This document shows, one piece after another, positions 15,430 through 23,785 of a DNA stretch of 64,000 nt. Both the position numbers and the translations under genes were made by a program. This stretch comes from Streptomyces sp. NBC_00878 (GTDB lineage Bacteria > Actinomycetota > Actinomycetes > Streptomycetales > Streptomycetaceae). The stretch is taken from positions 3,906,001 through 3,970,000 of the forward strand of contig NZ_JAPEOK010000001.1 in assembly GCF_026341515.1 (NCBI RefSeq), read 5' to 3'. Below the pieces are notes generated by a model. That model did no database searches, was not told where the DNA came from, and saw only the letters and a list, made by a program, of their open reading frames with translations. Within the stretch, counting starts at the first letter, position 1; each line of letters opens with the position of its first letter.

Positions 15430-17267
15430 TAATGCGGCTGGTTGCTGCGCCGGCTCAGCAGCCACGGCTCGACCACGCCCAGCCCCCGCACCGCCCGCTG
15501 CCACATCGGCTGAAGCACGAAGCGGTACGCCGGCGGCTCCTCGCCCTCCTTCTCCGCGGCGGCGGCTTCCTCCGCAGCCGCGGCCTCGGAGGCGGGCGCG
15601 TCCCCTGTCCGCGTGACTTCCTCGGCGAACGCCCCGTCCACCAGGACGGCGTCCTTCGGGGCTATCGAGGTCAACCGGGACGCGAGGTTGACGGTCGTAC
15701 CGAAGACATCGCCCATACGGGTGGTCACCGTGCCGAAGGCGAGGCCGACGCGCAGCTCGGGCATGGTCTCGTCGTGGGCCATGGTCTCGATCAGGCGGAG
15801 CGCGATCTCGGCGGCGAGGCCCGCGTCGTCGGCCGCGTACAACACCTCGTCGCCCAGTGTCTTGATCAGGCGCCCGCCGTGCGCGGCCACCAGATCCGCC
15901 GCCGTGGTCTCGAAGGCCTCGACGAGTTCGCCCAGTTCCTCCTCCTCCATGCGGCGGGTCAGCCGCGTGAAGCCGACGAGATCGGCGAAGCCGACGGCCA
16001 GCCGGCGGTCGACCATCTCCTCGTCGTCCGCCGCCTGCACGACACGGCCGGTCGCGGCGGCGAGCTGGCGCCGCCAGACATAGACGAGGAACTCCTCCAG
16101 CTCGGGCAGGAGCAGCTCGACGAGGGGGTACGTGACCTCGGTGCGGGTCATGCCCGGTTCCGGGGGCTCGGTGAGGCCCTCCAGGAAGGAGTCGATCTGC
16201 CACTCGGCCAGCCGGGCGGTGGTCTGGCCGGTGGAACGGGCGACCTGGACCGCCATCGCCTCGCTCAGCAGCCCGGCCTCCACCAGACCGGAGAGCCGAC
16301 GCAGGGCGAGTACGTCGGCCTCTGTGAGCGCCTTGGCCTGCCCGATGTCCGCAAAGCCCATGGCGCGCCAGAACCGGGTGGCCAGCTCCACGGAGACGCC
16401 CGCGCTGCGGGCGGCCTGGAAGGGGGTGTAGCGGCGCTCGGCACCGAGGATGAGCTGTTCGAGGCGCAGGGCCAGCGGGTCATCCTCGGAGGCGGCGGCC
16501 TGCGCCTCAGCACGCTCCGACGCCTCACTCCGACCGGAACTCTCCGCCCCACGCGATCCCTCGCCCCGACCAGAGCTCTCCGCGCCACGCGATCCCTCGC
16601 CCCGGCCGGAGCTCTCCGCGCCACGCGACGCCTCGCCCCGCCCGGAACCCGCCGTCTCCGCCCCACGCGACGCCTCAGCCCGGCCCGAGCCAGAGGCCCC
16701 GCCCCCGCCCCCGCCCGGCACCTCAGGCCGACCTGACATCTCCGACCGACCCGGCGTACCCACCTCGCCCGACGCCCCAGCCCGGCCCGGCAAATCCGCC
16801 CTGCCCGACGCCTCCCACCGGCCGGGCATACGTGCCCGCCCCGACGCCTCAGCCCGATCCGGCGCCCCCGCCGCACCCGGCATCCCCGCCACACTCGACG
16901 GCTCCGCCCGGCCCAACGATCCCGCGTCACCCGACGATCCCGCGTCACCCGACGCCTCAGCCCGGCCCGGCGTCTCCGCCCGGCCCGGCGTCCCCGCCGC
17001 ACCCGACACCTCAGCGCCGCCCGACGGTCCCGCCTCGCCCGACGTACTCGCCCCGCCCATCGCCTCAGCCCGGCCCGGCGTCTCCGCCGTGCCCATTCCG
17101 CTTTGGCCGTTCTGCGCGTCCACTCGGTCTTGCTCCTCCACCCGCGCGTGCGCCTCGGCCCGATCGACCCGCGTGGCCGCCGTGTCGGCGACAGACCCGG
17201 CGGTACGCCCCGACTCACCGTCGGAGGCGGGGTTACCCGTGCCGGAGCCCGTGTCGTCGACAGTCAC
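15429..17267 (-). CDS. cya: Class III adenylate cyclase with long repetitive N-terminus
   Basis: Makes cAMP from ATP; in S. coelicolor Cya-derived cAMP controls spore germination and development with Crp. 612 residues. The C-terminal catalytic domain (about 415-585) has both metal Asp motifs, GFADLVGFTRLT and KTLGDEVLYA, and NLASRLTS for the transition state. A helical regulatory domain with RYTPFQAARSAGVSVE and TEADVLALRRLSGL precedes it (about 260-410). Residues about 20-255 are low complexity: heptad-like GRAEASG units and three 12-residue SRGAESSGRGEG units encoded by 36-bp repeats at about 16530-16660. That extension makes the protein roughly 230 residues longer than I remember for S. 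coelicolor Cya. GTG start with GGAAGG 9 nt upstream. Confidence 0.9.
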   Translation of the reverse strand: MTVDDTGSGTGNPASDGESGRTAGSVADTAATRVDRAEAHARVEEQDRVDAQNGQSGMGTAETPGRAEAMGGASTSGEAGPSGGAEVSGAAGTPGRAETPGRAEASGDAGSSGDAGSLGRAEPSSVAGMPGAAGAPDRAEASGRARMPGRWEASGRADLPGRAGASGEVGTPGRSEMSGRPEVPGGGGGGASGSGRAEASRGAETAGSGRGEASRGAESSGRGEGSRGAESSGRGEGSRGAESSGRSEASERAEAQAAASEDDPLALRLEQLILGAERRYTPFQAARSAGVSVELATRFWRAMGFADIGQAKALTEADVLALRRLSGLVEAGLLSEAMAVQVARSTGQTTARLAEWQIDSFLEGLTEPPEPGMTRTEVTYPLVELLLPELEEFLVYVWRRQLAAATGRVVQAADDEEMVDRRLAVGFADLVGFTRLTRRMEEEELGELVEAFETTAADLVAAHGGRLIKTLGDEVLYAADDAGLAAEIALRLIETMAHDETMPELRVGLAFGTVTTRMGDVFGTTVNLASRLTSIAPKDAVLVDGAFAEEVTRTGDAPASEAAAAEEAAAAEKEGEEPPAYRFVLQPMWQRAVRGLGVVEPWLLSRRSNQPH

Positions 17268-17504
17268 GCCTGCTGCCCTTCCGATCTGCCGCGGTCAGGT
17301 ATCGACCGGCCTCAACTCTACGGCAGGTGTGCTCTGGCTCACTCCGGACCGGCGAGGCCGAACGACCCATGACCCCTACTCACGCGTACGACCGGCTGCT
17401 CGCTCCCTCTCGTACGACGCGCGCGCCCTCCACGCTCACCACCAGGCACGAAGTGCCCCGCAGACCCTCGCAGGCTCTCGCAGACAACCCGCCGGGCGCG
17501 CCCC

Positions 17505-18443
17505 TCACCGGCCCCCCGCGTCTCCCGCGTCTCCCGCATCCCCCGTGCCCCCCGCCTGCCGCAGATGCACGATGTCCCCCGCCCCCACGGGCTGCTGCAC
17601 GCCCTCCGCCGTCGCCAGGACCAAGCGCCCGTCGCCGTCCACGGCCACCGCCTCCCCGGTGATCGACTTTCCGCCGGGCAGCTCGGCCCGTACGACCCTG
17701 CCGAGGGTGGCGCATCCGGCGGCGTACGTCTCCTGGAGGCCGGACGCGGCAGGGTCGCCGCCCGCATGCCGCCATTTCTCGTACCACTGTTCGAGAGAGC
17801 GGAGGACGGCCCGCAGCACCGTGTCACGGTCCGTGGTCGTCGCTCCCGCGAGGGCGAGTGAACCGGCACCCGGCACGGGCAGCTCGTCCTCGCGGAGCGT
17901 GACGTTGATGCCGATGCCGACGACGACCGCGTCGGACGATGCACGCTCGGCGAGGATGCCGCCGGTCTTGCGTTCCTGGCCGTCCACGGTGACCAGCAGG
18001 TCGTTGGGCCACTTGAGAGCCGTGTCGACCCCGGCCGCCCTGGAGAGCCCCGTCGCGACCGCGACCCCGGTGAGCAGCGGCAGCCAGCCCCAGCGCTCGA
18101 CGGGCACCCCGGTGGGCTTCAGGAGGACGGAGACGAAGAGGCCCGAGCGGGCGGGCGCCGTCCACTGGCGGTCGAGGCGCCCCCGTCCGGCGTTCTGCTC
18201 CTCCGCGACGAGGACCGCGCCCTCGTCCGCCTTGCCCTCCGCGGCGCGGGCGACGAGGTCGGAGTTGGTGGACCCGGTCGCGGCCACCACGTCGAGGGAA
18301 CTCCACAGTCCGCCGTCTCGCACCAGGGCCCGGCGCAGGGAGGCGGCGTTGAGGGGAGGCCGGCCGAGGTCGGACCAGCGGCTCGGCCCCGGCTCACCCG
18401 GCTCGTTGGACGGGTTTCCTTGTGCACCTGGTGGCGTCGTCAT
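17505..18443 (-). CDS. birA: Biotin--[acetyl-CoA-carboxylase] ligase
   Basis: Attaches biotin to the lysine of carboxyl-carrier domains through biotinyl-AMP. 312 residues. The ligase signature NAGRGRLDRQW lies near residue 95, followed by SVLLKPTG and the KWPNDLLV motif. There is no N-terminal DNA-binding HTH, so it is a pure ligase rather than a repressor. ATG 18443 has GGGTGGGT 6 nt upstream. It diverges from pccB and lies near accA2, whose EAMKME lysine is the expected substrate, so supply of active carboxylase is encoded in one region. A fragment resembling a transposon end occupies its upstream region (18458-18525). Confidence 0.93.
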   Translation of the reverse strand: MTTPPGAQGNPSNEPGEPGPSRWSDLGRPPLNAASLRRALVRDGGLWSSLDVVAATGSTNSDLVARAAEGKADEGAVLVAEEQNAGRGRLDRQWTAPARSGLFVSVLLKPTGVPVERWGWLPLLTGVAVATGLSRAAGVDTALKWPNDLLVTVDGQERKTGGILAERASSDAVVVGIGINVTLREDELPVPGAGSLALAGATTTDRDTVLRAVLRSLEQWYEKWRHAGGDPAASGLQETYAAGCATLGRVVRAELPGGKSITGEAVAVDGDGRLVLATAEGVQQPVGAGDIVHLRQAGGTGDAGDAGDAGGR

Positions 18444-18457
18444 GCAACCCACCCTAG

Positions 18458-18525
18458 GTTTGACATCCTCCGCCCCGCAGAAGGGGACGGATTCCAGCCC
18501 TGACGGGCTGAGGTTCACGGGCGCT
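18458..18525 (-). mobile_element. Solo end resembling an IS200/IS605-IS1341 (TnpB) right end
   Basis: On the minus strand: AGCCCGTCAGGGCT hairpin, then GGAATCCGTCCCC-TTCTGC-GGGGCGGAGGATGTCAA. GGAATCC followed by a GC hairpin and GAGGATGTCAA is how right ends of TnpB-carrying IS elements commonly finish; in those elements this is also the 3' part of the guide RNA. No transposase or TnpB reading frame is nearby, so this would be a decayed or miniature element. It sits in the birA-pccB intergenic space. Identified by eye only. Confidence 0.45.
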
Positions 18526-18766
18526 CAACCACTCTCGTGACGTCACCCCTCCGGCGTGTCCCGCCGCGACGCGCTGATCTTACAACCCGCAAAGGGAAGG
18601 GGAGTGTGGTAAACGCCGCACTGCCGAACGGTATGCCCGCCATTACGCTACGGATGAGTAGCCAACCCCCCTTCTGAGCACCGTTCAGCACGTCTCAGCA
18701 CTTCACCGTCACCTCACGTCACCTCACCCTCACGTCCCCACTGAGCAGGCAGGGAGCCGCGTCCCG

Positions 18767-20365
18767 ATGTCCGAGCCGGAACAGCAGCACGAGATCGACA
18801 TCCACACCACCGCGGGCAAGCTCGCGGATCTGCGGCGCCGCATCGACGAGGCGACGCACGCCGGCTCGGCACGTGCCGTCGAAAAGCAGCACGCCAAGGG
18901 CAAGTTGACGGCTCGTGAGCGGATCGAACTGCTGCTGGACGAGGGCTCCTTCGTGGAGTTCGACGAGTTCGCGCAGCACCGCTCGACGGACTTCGGACTG
19001 GCGGACAACCGCCCGTACGGCGACGGGGTCGTGACCGGCTACGGCACGGTGGACGGCCGCCCGGTCGCCGTGTTCTCCCAGGACTTCACGGTCTTCGGCG
19101 GCGCCCTCGGCGAGGTCTACGGCCAGAAGATCATGAAGGTGATGGACTTCGCGCTGAAGACCGGCTGTCCGGTCATCGGCATCAACGACTCGGGCGGCGC
19201 CCGGATCCAGGAGGGCGTCTCGGCGCTCGGCATGTACGGCGAGATCTTCCGCCGCAACACCCACGCCTCGGGCGTGATTCCGCAGATCAGCCTGGTCGTC
19301 GGCCCCTGCGCGGGTGGCGCCGTCTACTCCCCCGCGATCACCGACTTCACGGTGATGGTCGACCAGACCTCGCACATGTTCATCACCGGTCCCGACGTCA
19401 TCAAGACGGTCACCGGCGAGGACGTCGGCTTCGAGGAACTGGGCGGCGCGCGCACGCACAACGCGGTGTCGGGCGTGGCCCATCACATGGCGGGCGACGA
19501 GAAGGACGCGATCGAGTACGTCAAGTCGCTGCTGTCCTACCTCCCGTCGAACAACCTCAGCGAGCCGCCCGCCTTCCCGGAGGAGGCGGACCTGACCCTG
19601 ACGGACGAGGACCGCGAGCTCGACACGCTGATCCCGGACAGCGCGAACCAGCCGTACGACATGCACACGGTCCTCGAACACGTCCTGGACGACGCCGAGT
19701 TCTTCGAGACCCAGCCGCTGTTCGCGCCGAACATCCTCACCGGCTTCGGCCGGGTCGAGGGCCAACCGGTGGGCCTCGTCGCCAACCAGCCGATGCAGTT
19801 CGCGGGCTGCCTCGACATCGACGCGAGCGAGAAGGCGGCCCGCTTCGTCCGCACCTGCGACGCCTTCAACGTCCCCGTCATCACGTTCGTGGACGTCCCC
19901 GGCTTCCTCCCCGGCGTCGACCAGGAGCACACGGGCATCATCCGCAGAGGCGCGAAGCTGATCTACGCGTACGCGGAGGCCACGGTCCCGCTCATCACGG
20001 TCATCACCCGCAAGGCCTTCGGCGGGGCGTACGACGTCATGGGCTCCAAGCACCTGGGTGCCGATCTCAACCTCGCCTGGCCGACCGCCCAGATCGCCGT
20101 GATGGGCGCGCAGGGCGCGGTGAACATCCTGCACCGCCGCACCATCGCCGGGGTCCCGGACGACGAGCAGGAAGCCACCCGGGCCCGCCTGATCCAGGAG
20201 TACGAGGACACGCTCCTCAACCCCTACACGGCGGCCGAGCGCGGCTACATCGACGGCGTGATCCTGCCGTCCGACACCCGCTCCCACGTCGTACGCGGCC
20301 TGCGCTCGCTGCGTACGAAGCGGGAGTCCCTGCCGCCGAAGAAGCACGGCAACATCCCGCTGTAG
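18767..20365 (+). CDS. pccB: Propionyl-CoA carboxylase beta subunit (carboxyltransferase)
   Basis: Transfers CO2 from carboxybiotin to acyl-CoA, giving methylmalonyl-CoA for polyketides and propionate metabolism. 532 residues with two crotonase-like carboxyltransferase domains. The oxyanion Gly pairs are in [26 protein letters not shown] and [14 protein letters not shown]. The residue in GGAYD (Asp423 here) corresponds to Asp422 of S. coelicolor PccB, which sets preference for propionyl-CoA; acetyl-preferring relatives carry Ile or Cys. The start ATG has GGGAG upstream. pccE follows 56 bp later, and AccA2 at 23786 supplies the biotin carboxylase/BCCP half. Confidence 0.96.
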   Translation: MSEPEQQHEIDIHTTAGKLADLRRRIDEATHAGSARAVEKQHAKGKLTARERIELLLDEGSFVEFDEFAQHRSTDFGLADNRPYGDGVVTGYGTVDGRPVAVFSQDFTVFGGALGEVYGQKIMKVMDFALKTGCPVIGINDSGGARIQEGVSALGMYGEIFRRNTHASGVIPQISLVVGPCAGGAVYSPAITDFTVMVDQTSHMFITGPDVIKTVTGEDVGFEELGGARTHNAVSGVAHHMAGDEKDAIEYVKSLLSYLPSNNLSEPPAFPEEADLTLTDEDRELDTLIPDSANQPYDMHTVLEHVLDDAEFFETQPLFAPNILTGFGRVEGQPVGLVANQPMQFAGCLDIDASEKAARFVRTCDAFNVPVITFVDVPGFLPGVDQEHTGIIRRGAKLIYAYAEATVPLITVITRKAFGGAYDVMGSKHLGADLNLAWPTAQIAVMGAQGAVNILHRRTIAGVPDDEQEATRARLIQEYEDTLLNPYTAAERGYIDGVILPSDTRSHVVRGLRSLRTKRESLPPKKHGNIPL

Positions 20366-20421
20366 AACGCCGGCCGAGAGTGTCGAGAATTGAGAATCAA
20401 GAGTCGAGAGCGGGAACGATC

Positions 20422-20628
20422 ATGATCAAGGTCGTACGGGGCAATCCGACCCCCGAGGAGCTGGCCGCCGCACTGGCGGTGGTCCAGGCCCGCGCCGCGG
20501 CGGCGGCAACCGCCCCGCCCGGCGCGACACAGGAACGAGCAGCCTGGTCCGACCCATCCAGAGTGGCCCAGAGACGCCTGCCCACCCCGGGCCCACGCAC
20601 ATGGGCCCGCACCTTCTGGCCCGGTTAA
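20422..20628 (+). CDS. pccE: Acyl-CoA carboxylase epsilon subunit
   Basis: A 68-residue Ala-rich helical protein (PEELAAALAVVQARAAAAAT) with the typical MIKVVRGNPTPEELAA start. In Streptomyces the small epsilon subunit joins the AccA2 hexamer to the beta hexamer and raises activity. It lies 56 bp after pccB on the same strand and is followed by a terminator. The C-terminus ends in a Trp-containing segment (RTWARTFWPG). It is found only in actinobacterial complexes. Confidence 0.93.
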   Translation: MIKVVRGNPTPEELAAALAVVQARAAAAATAPPGATQERAAWSDPSRVAQRRLPTPGPRTWARTFWPG

Positions 20629-20631
20629 GGA

Positions 20632-20713
20632 GCGCCCCCTGAGGGGCGCGGGGCTGTGACATATGCGGCTCCGCCGCGTGGGCGCGACAAGCCACAGCGC
20701 ACCCGCAGTCAAA
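20632..20713. repeat. Terminator hairpin and dispersed intergenic element copy 2
   Basis: GCGCCCC-CTGA-GGGGCGC (20632-20649) ends the pccB-pccE transcript. It merges into the dispersed element GGGCGCGGGGCTGTGACATA...GGGCGCGACAAGCCACA, which overlaps by a few bases the 3' end of the convergent SGNH hydrolase gene. Confidence 0.8.
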
Positions 20714-21839
20714 GAACGGCGGCAACGACTTCGGCCATCACCGCGTACCCGGCATCATTCGGGTGCAAGTGATCGCCGAAGTCGTACGCACCCCGCAGCA
20801 CATCCGGCGAGGCGGGATCACCCAGCGCCCGGTGGAGATCGGCGACCACGTCGTACTCCCCCGAGCAACGAATCCATTCGTTCAGCTCATGACTCACCTT
20901 CGCCGCCCGCTCCCCCCAGTGGTCAGACCCCCCGAAAGGCAGCAGGGTCGCCCCCACGACCCGCACCCCCCGCTCCCGGGCCTGCCGTATCAACTCCCGG
21001 TGCCCCGCGATGAGTTCACCCACTTCCACCCGCGGCGCGGGCCGATACGTGGGCTGTTCGTCCGTCTCGCTGAAGCCGATGTCGTTGAGCCCCAGCAGAA
21101 CGACAAGCGTGTCGACGCCCGCGAGCGCGAACACGTCCCGCTCGACACGCCGGACGCCCTTCTCCCCGTACCAGGCCGAGTCGTTGAGCAGCAGGTTCCC
21201 GCCGATGCCCGCGTTGAGAACGGGCCGCCGCGTGCGCTCGGCGAGGGCGTCGGACCAGCGCCGGTTCGCGCCCGGCGTGGACCCGAACCCGTCGGTGATC
21301 GAGTCGCCGAACAGGGCGACGGCGTCCGTACGCCCCGCGGAGACGTCGACGCCGGACAGGAAGTACCAGGATTCACTGACCTCGTCGAAGGCCTCGCCCC
21401 CGGTGTCCTCCAGGAGATCGCCCGCGCCCCGGTAGCTGGTGGTGAAGGCCTGCGCATGGAAGGTCGCGGGTCCGGTGACGGCGTCCAGATGAAGGGTGAC
21501 CGTCACCGAATCGCCTGATTCCAGGGCGAGTTCGGCCGCATCGCCGATGATCTCCCCGCGCGCCGGGACGTCGGCGGACGCGGACCCCGCGAAGGTGAGC
21601 CGCCGGACCGAGTCCGGCCGCACGGCGGCTCCGCGGGCCGTACGGGCGACCGTCGCCCCCGCGATCCGCAGCGGCGAGGTCCCGTACGCGTTCGAGAGGC
21701 GGATACGGACCCGGTCGCCGCCCGCGCCGAGGCTGACGACCTGACGCAGGGACTGCCGCCAGAAGCCCTCCTGCGACCAGTTCGGCGTGAAGCCCGTACT
21801 GGGCGACTGGGGCGAGGCGGTCCAGGCGGTGGTGAACAC
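20709..21839 (-). CDS. SGNH/GDSL-family esterase or lipase
   Basis: 376 residues in two parts: an N-terminal beta-sandwich-like domain (about 1-150) and a C-terminal SGNH hydrolase domain. Catalytic blocks are ALFGDSITDG (Ser nucleophile), GIGGNLLL (oxyanion Gly), LLGLNDIG (oxyanion Asn) and DHLHPNDAG (Asp-x-x-His). No signal peptide is evident, so it is probably cytoplasmic or leaderless-exported. The first segment FTTAWTASPQSPS is characteristic of the GDSL branch with this N-terminal domain. The GTG start at 21839 has GGAAGGG 7 nt upstream. The natural ester substrate is unknown. Confidence 0.9.
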   Translation of the reverse strand: MFTTAWTASPQSPSTGFTPNWSQEGFWRQSLRQVVSLGAGGDRVRIRLSNAYGTSPLRIAGATVARTARGAAVRPDSVRRLTFAGSASADVPARGEIIGDAAELALESGDSVTVTLHLDAVTGPATFHAQAFTTSYRGAGDLLEDTGGEAFDEVSESWYFLSGVDVSAGRTDAVALFGDSITDGFGSTPGANRRWSDALAERTRRPVLNAGIGGNLLLNDSAWYGEKGVRRVERDVFALAGVDTLVVLLGLNDIGFSETDEQPTYRPAPRVEVGELIAGHRELIRQARERGVRVVGATLLPFGGSDHWGERAAKVSHELNEWIRCSGEYDVVADLHRALGDPASPDVLRGAYDFGDHLHPNDAGYAVMAEVVAAVL

Positions 21840-21939
21840 GACACATCCCTTCCTAATGGGATCAGAGTCCCTTTAGTTACGCCGGGAACGGTAGCAGGGA
21901 GGCGAGCTCTAATGAAACCCCAGGCCCTTTTAGTCAAGA

Positions 21940-21955
21940 TGAGTACGCGTACTCA
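21940..21955. promoter_or_regulatory. 16-bp perfect palindrome TGAGTACGCGTACTCA
   Basis: A perfect dyad of two 8-base halves, in the short divergent region between the SGNH hydrolase and the mmpB-like gene, 37 bases before the latter. Its form is that of an operator for a dimeric regulator. No known Streptomyces consensus that I recall matches it. Confidence 0.55.
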
Positions 21956-21991
21956 GGCGTCCGGGACCGCACCGGAGTCACGATCGTTCGC

Positions 21992-22120
21992 ATGCTGTGG
22001 TCCGACCCGGAGAACGAGCCGCCGAAGGAACTGCGCGACATGCAGGACATGTTGCGGCGGCTGGGCGTTCTCCTGGCGCTGGCAGCGGTGCTCGCGATGA
22101 TCGTGCTCGGCGTGATGTGA
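21992..22120 (+). CDS. mmpB: Small single-pass membrane protein, MmpB-like
   Basis: A 42-residue peptide: a charged Pro-rich head ([18 protein letters not shown]) followed by a basic hinge (LRRLG) and one hydrophobic helix of about 17 residues to the C-terminus. I recognise the head as that of the Streptomyces morphogenic membrane protein MmpB family, a short conserved protein linked to colony development. It stops 32 bases before maf. A GGAG lies 15 nt before the ATG, which is long; no other in-frame ATG/GTG/TTG exists upstream within the open frame. A 16-bp palindrome lies just upstream. Confidence 0.7.
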   Translation: MLWSDPENEPPKELRDMQDMLRRLGVLLALAAVLAMIVLGVM

Positions 22121-22152
22121 GGCCCCCGCGGCCCCGCCGATACCCTGGCCGC

Positions 22153-22773
22153 ATGACTGATCAGCCACTCCGCCGACTCGTCCTCGCCTCCCAGTCCCCC
22201 GCCCGGCTCGGGCTGCTGCGCCAGGCCGGACTCACCCCCGAGGTCATCGTCAGCGGGGTCGACGAGGACGCCGTGACCGCCCCGACCCCCGCGGAGCTGG
22301 CGCTCGCGCTGGCCGAGGCGAAGGCGTCCGTGGTGGCGGCGAAGCCGGAGGTCAAGGGCGCCCTGGTGATCGGCTGCGACTCGGTGCTCGAACTGGACGG
22401 CGTGGCGTACGGCAAGCCCGCCGACACCGAGGAGGCGACCGCGCGCTGGAAGGCGATGCGCGGCCGGGCGGGCACGCTGCAGACCGGCCACTGCGTCTGG
22501 GACACGGCGGCCGGACGGTATGCCTCGGGGGTCGCCTCCACCGTGGTCCGCTTCGGCGAGCCGAGCGACGCCGAGATCGCCGCGTACGTGGCGTCGGGCG
22601 AGCCCCTCCACGTCGCCGGGGCGTTCACGCTCGACGGCCGCTCGGCCCCGTTCATCGACGGCATCGACGGCAGCCACGGCAACGTGATCGGGATCTCGCT
22701 GTCGTTGGTACGCCGTCTGCTGGCCGAACTGGGCGTCGGAATCACGGAGTTGTGGACATCGAGCGAAGCGTGA
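22153..22773 (+). CDS. maf: Maf-family nucleoside triphosphate pyrophosphatase
   Basis: 206 residues. Hydrolyses non-canonical or m5U/pseudouridine triphosphates to monophosphates and has been linked to septum inhibition. Motifs are [16 protein letters not shown] at the start, [18 protein letters not shown] (catalytic acid), KP for the base contact, and [20 protein letters not shown]. The ATG at 22153 is preceded by TACCCT at exactly 6 nt with no ribosome site, so it is probably leaderless. It lies between mmpB and a convergent membrane-protein gene, in the usual Streptomyces position beside accA2. Confidence 0.93.
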   Translation: MTDQPLRRLVLASQSPARLGLLRQAGLTPEVIVSGVDEDAVTAPTPAELALALAEAKASVVAAKPEVKGALVIGCDSVLELDGVAYGKPADTEEATARWKAMRGRAGTLQTGHCVWDTAAGRYASGVASTVVRFGEPSDAEIAAYVASGEPLHVAGAFTLDGRSAPFIDGIDGSHGNVIGISLSLVRRLLAELGVGITELWTSSEA

Positions 22774-22810
22774 CGGGACGCGGAAGCGGAAGCGGAAGCG
22801 GGACGGGCGG

Positions 22811-23374
22811 TCAGGAGGTCGAGGGCGTCGGAGGCGGTATGACCGGCGTTCCGCCATTGCCGCCACCCGCGACACCACCATCCGTGGCGCCGCCACCCGT
22901 GGCACCACCGTCCGGCTTGGCGTCGTCCAGGCCCGCGTCGGAGGCGGCGGCACCGCCCTGACGGTCGTACGTCATGAAGATGAGCACGATCAGGCCGAGC
23001 ACCACCATCATGAAGGCGAACGCGCCCCAGCCCACCAGGCCGACCGTGAACGCGCCGAGCAGGGCGTGCACCACCGCGGCGCTGAACAGCAGGATGCGGC
23101 CGAGGCCGGCGGGGGCTCGGTCGCGCAGGCCGACGCGCAGCGCGACGACACCGCAGAGCGCGAAGTAGAGGCCGAAGAGCAGGCCCGCGACCTTCGAGGA
23201 CATGGACATCACGTCGGGGTCGAGCCCCGCCAGGGACATGTCCTGCCGGTCGACGACGACCCCCATGAACCAGTTGACCAACGCGATGCCGATCGCCTCC
23301 ACGAAGAGCACGATCGCGGTCACCCACGCCACCGGTCTGCGGACCACCGGTCCCCACCCACTTTCGACTGCCAC
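22811..23374 (-). CDS. Four-helix integral membrane protein, function unknown
   Basis: 187 residues with four hydrophobic segments (about 17-38, 62-82, 90-110 and 114-136) and a Gly/Ala/Pro-rich cytoplasmic tail (GGATGGGATDGGVAGGGNGG, ending in PPPTPSTS). I recognise it as a conserved Streptomyces protein located between maf and accA2, but no function is known. There are no catalytic motifs. GTG start with only a weak ribosome site (GAGCGG). The last 50 codons are low complexity and encoded by near-repeats of GGCGCCACGGATGGTGG type. Confidence 0.8.
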   Translation of the reverse strand: MAVESGWGPVVRRPVAWVTAIVLFVEAIGIALVNWFMGVVVDRQDMSLAGLDPDVMSMSSKVAGLLFGLYFALCGVVALRVGLRDRAPAGLGRILLFSAAVVHALLGAFTVGLVGWGAFAFMMVVLGLIVLIFMTYDRQGGAAASDAGLDDAKPDGGATGGGATDGGVAGGGNGGTPVIPPPTPSTS

Positions 23375-23785
23375 TCGATTGCCGCTCGATCAAGACTGCT
23401 GTTACCTCAAGTGCTCCCACCCGCCGCCCGACCACCGCCCCTCAACGGGGCCCTTCGGGCCGCAGACTTTCTTCAGCAGCGTGCACGCTACTAACGGGTA
23501 AACCGCGGGACAAGGGATCTGCGGCGGGCAAAGATTCATTGGGCCATTCGTAGGGACTCCACAAAGAAACGCGGTGGGCGGCAGCACGCTCTCACAGAGA
23601 CCTTGCCCACATCGGAGGGCTAGGGTTCTTGGGAAGCCCCCTGCGTACCGCGGTGCGACAAGGGATTTCGTGGGCGAGCAGGCCTCGTATCACGCTCCGT
23701 GTGGGCAAGCTCACCACCGGGGACGGGTCGATACGTCGTGTCGGCAGTCCCTAAACTCGGCTTGTTTCAAGGAGAGGGAGCCAAC
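23375..23785. other. 411-bp intergenic region upstream of accA2
   Basis: No gene or strong hairpin recognised. It holds the divergent promoters of the membrane-protein gene and accA2, with less GC than the surrounding coding DNA. GGGCTAGGGTTCTTGG near 23620 contains a possible TAGGGT -10 element for accA2, which would leave a leader of about 155 bases. Confidence 0.5.

Noticed and set aside
22752..22961. Ser/Gly/Pro-rich plus-strand ORF after maf
   Set aside because: Antisense to the low-complexity tail of the membrane protein at 22811-23374.
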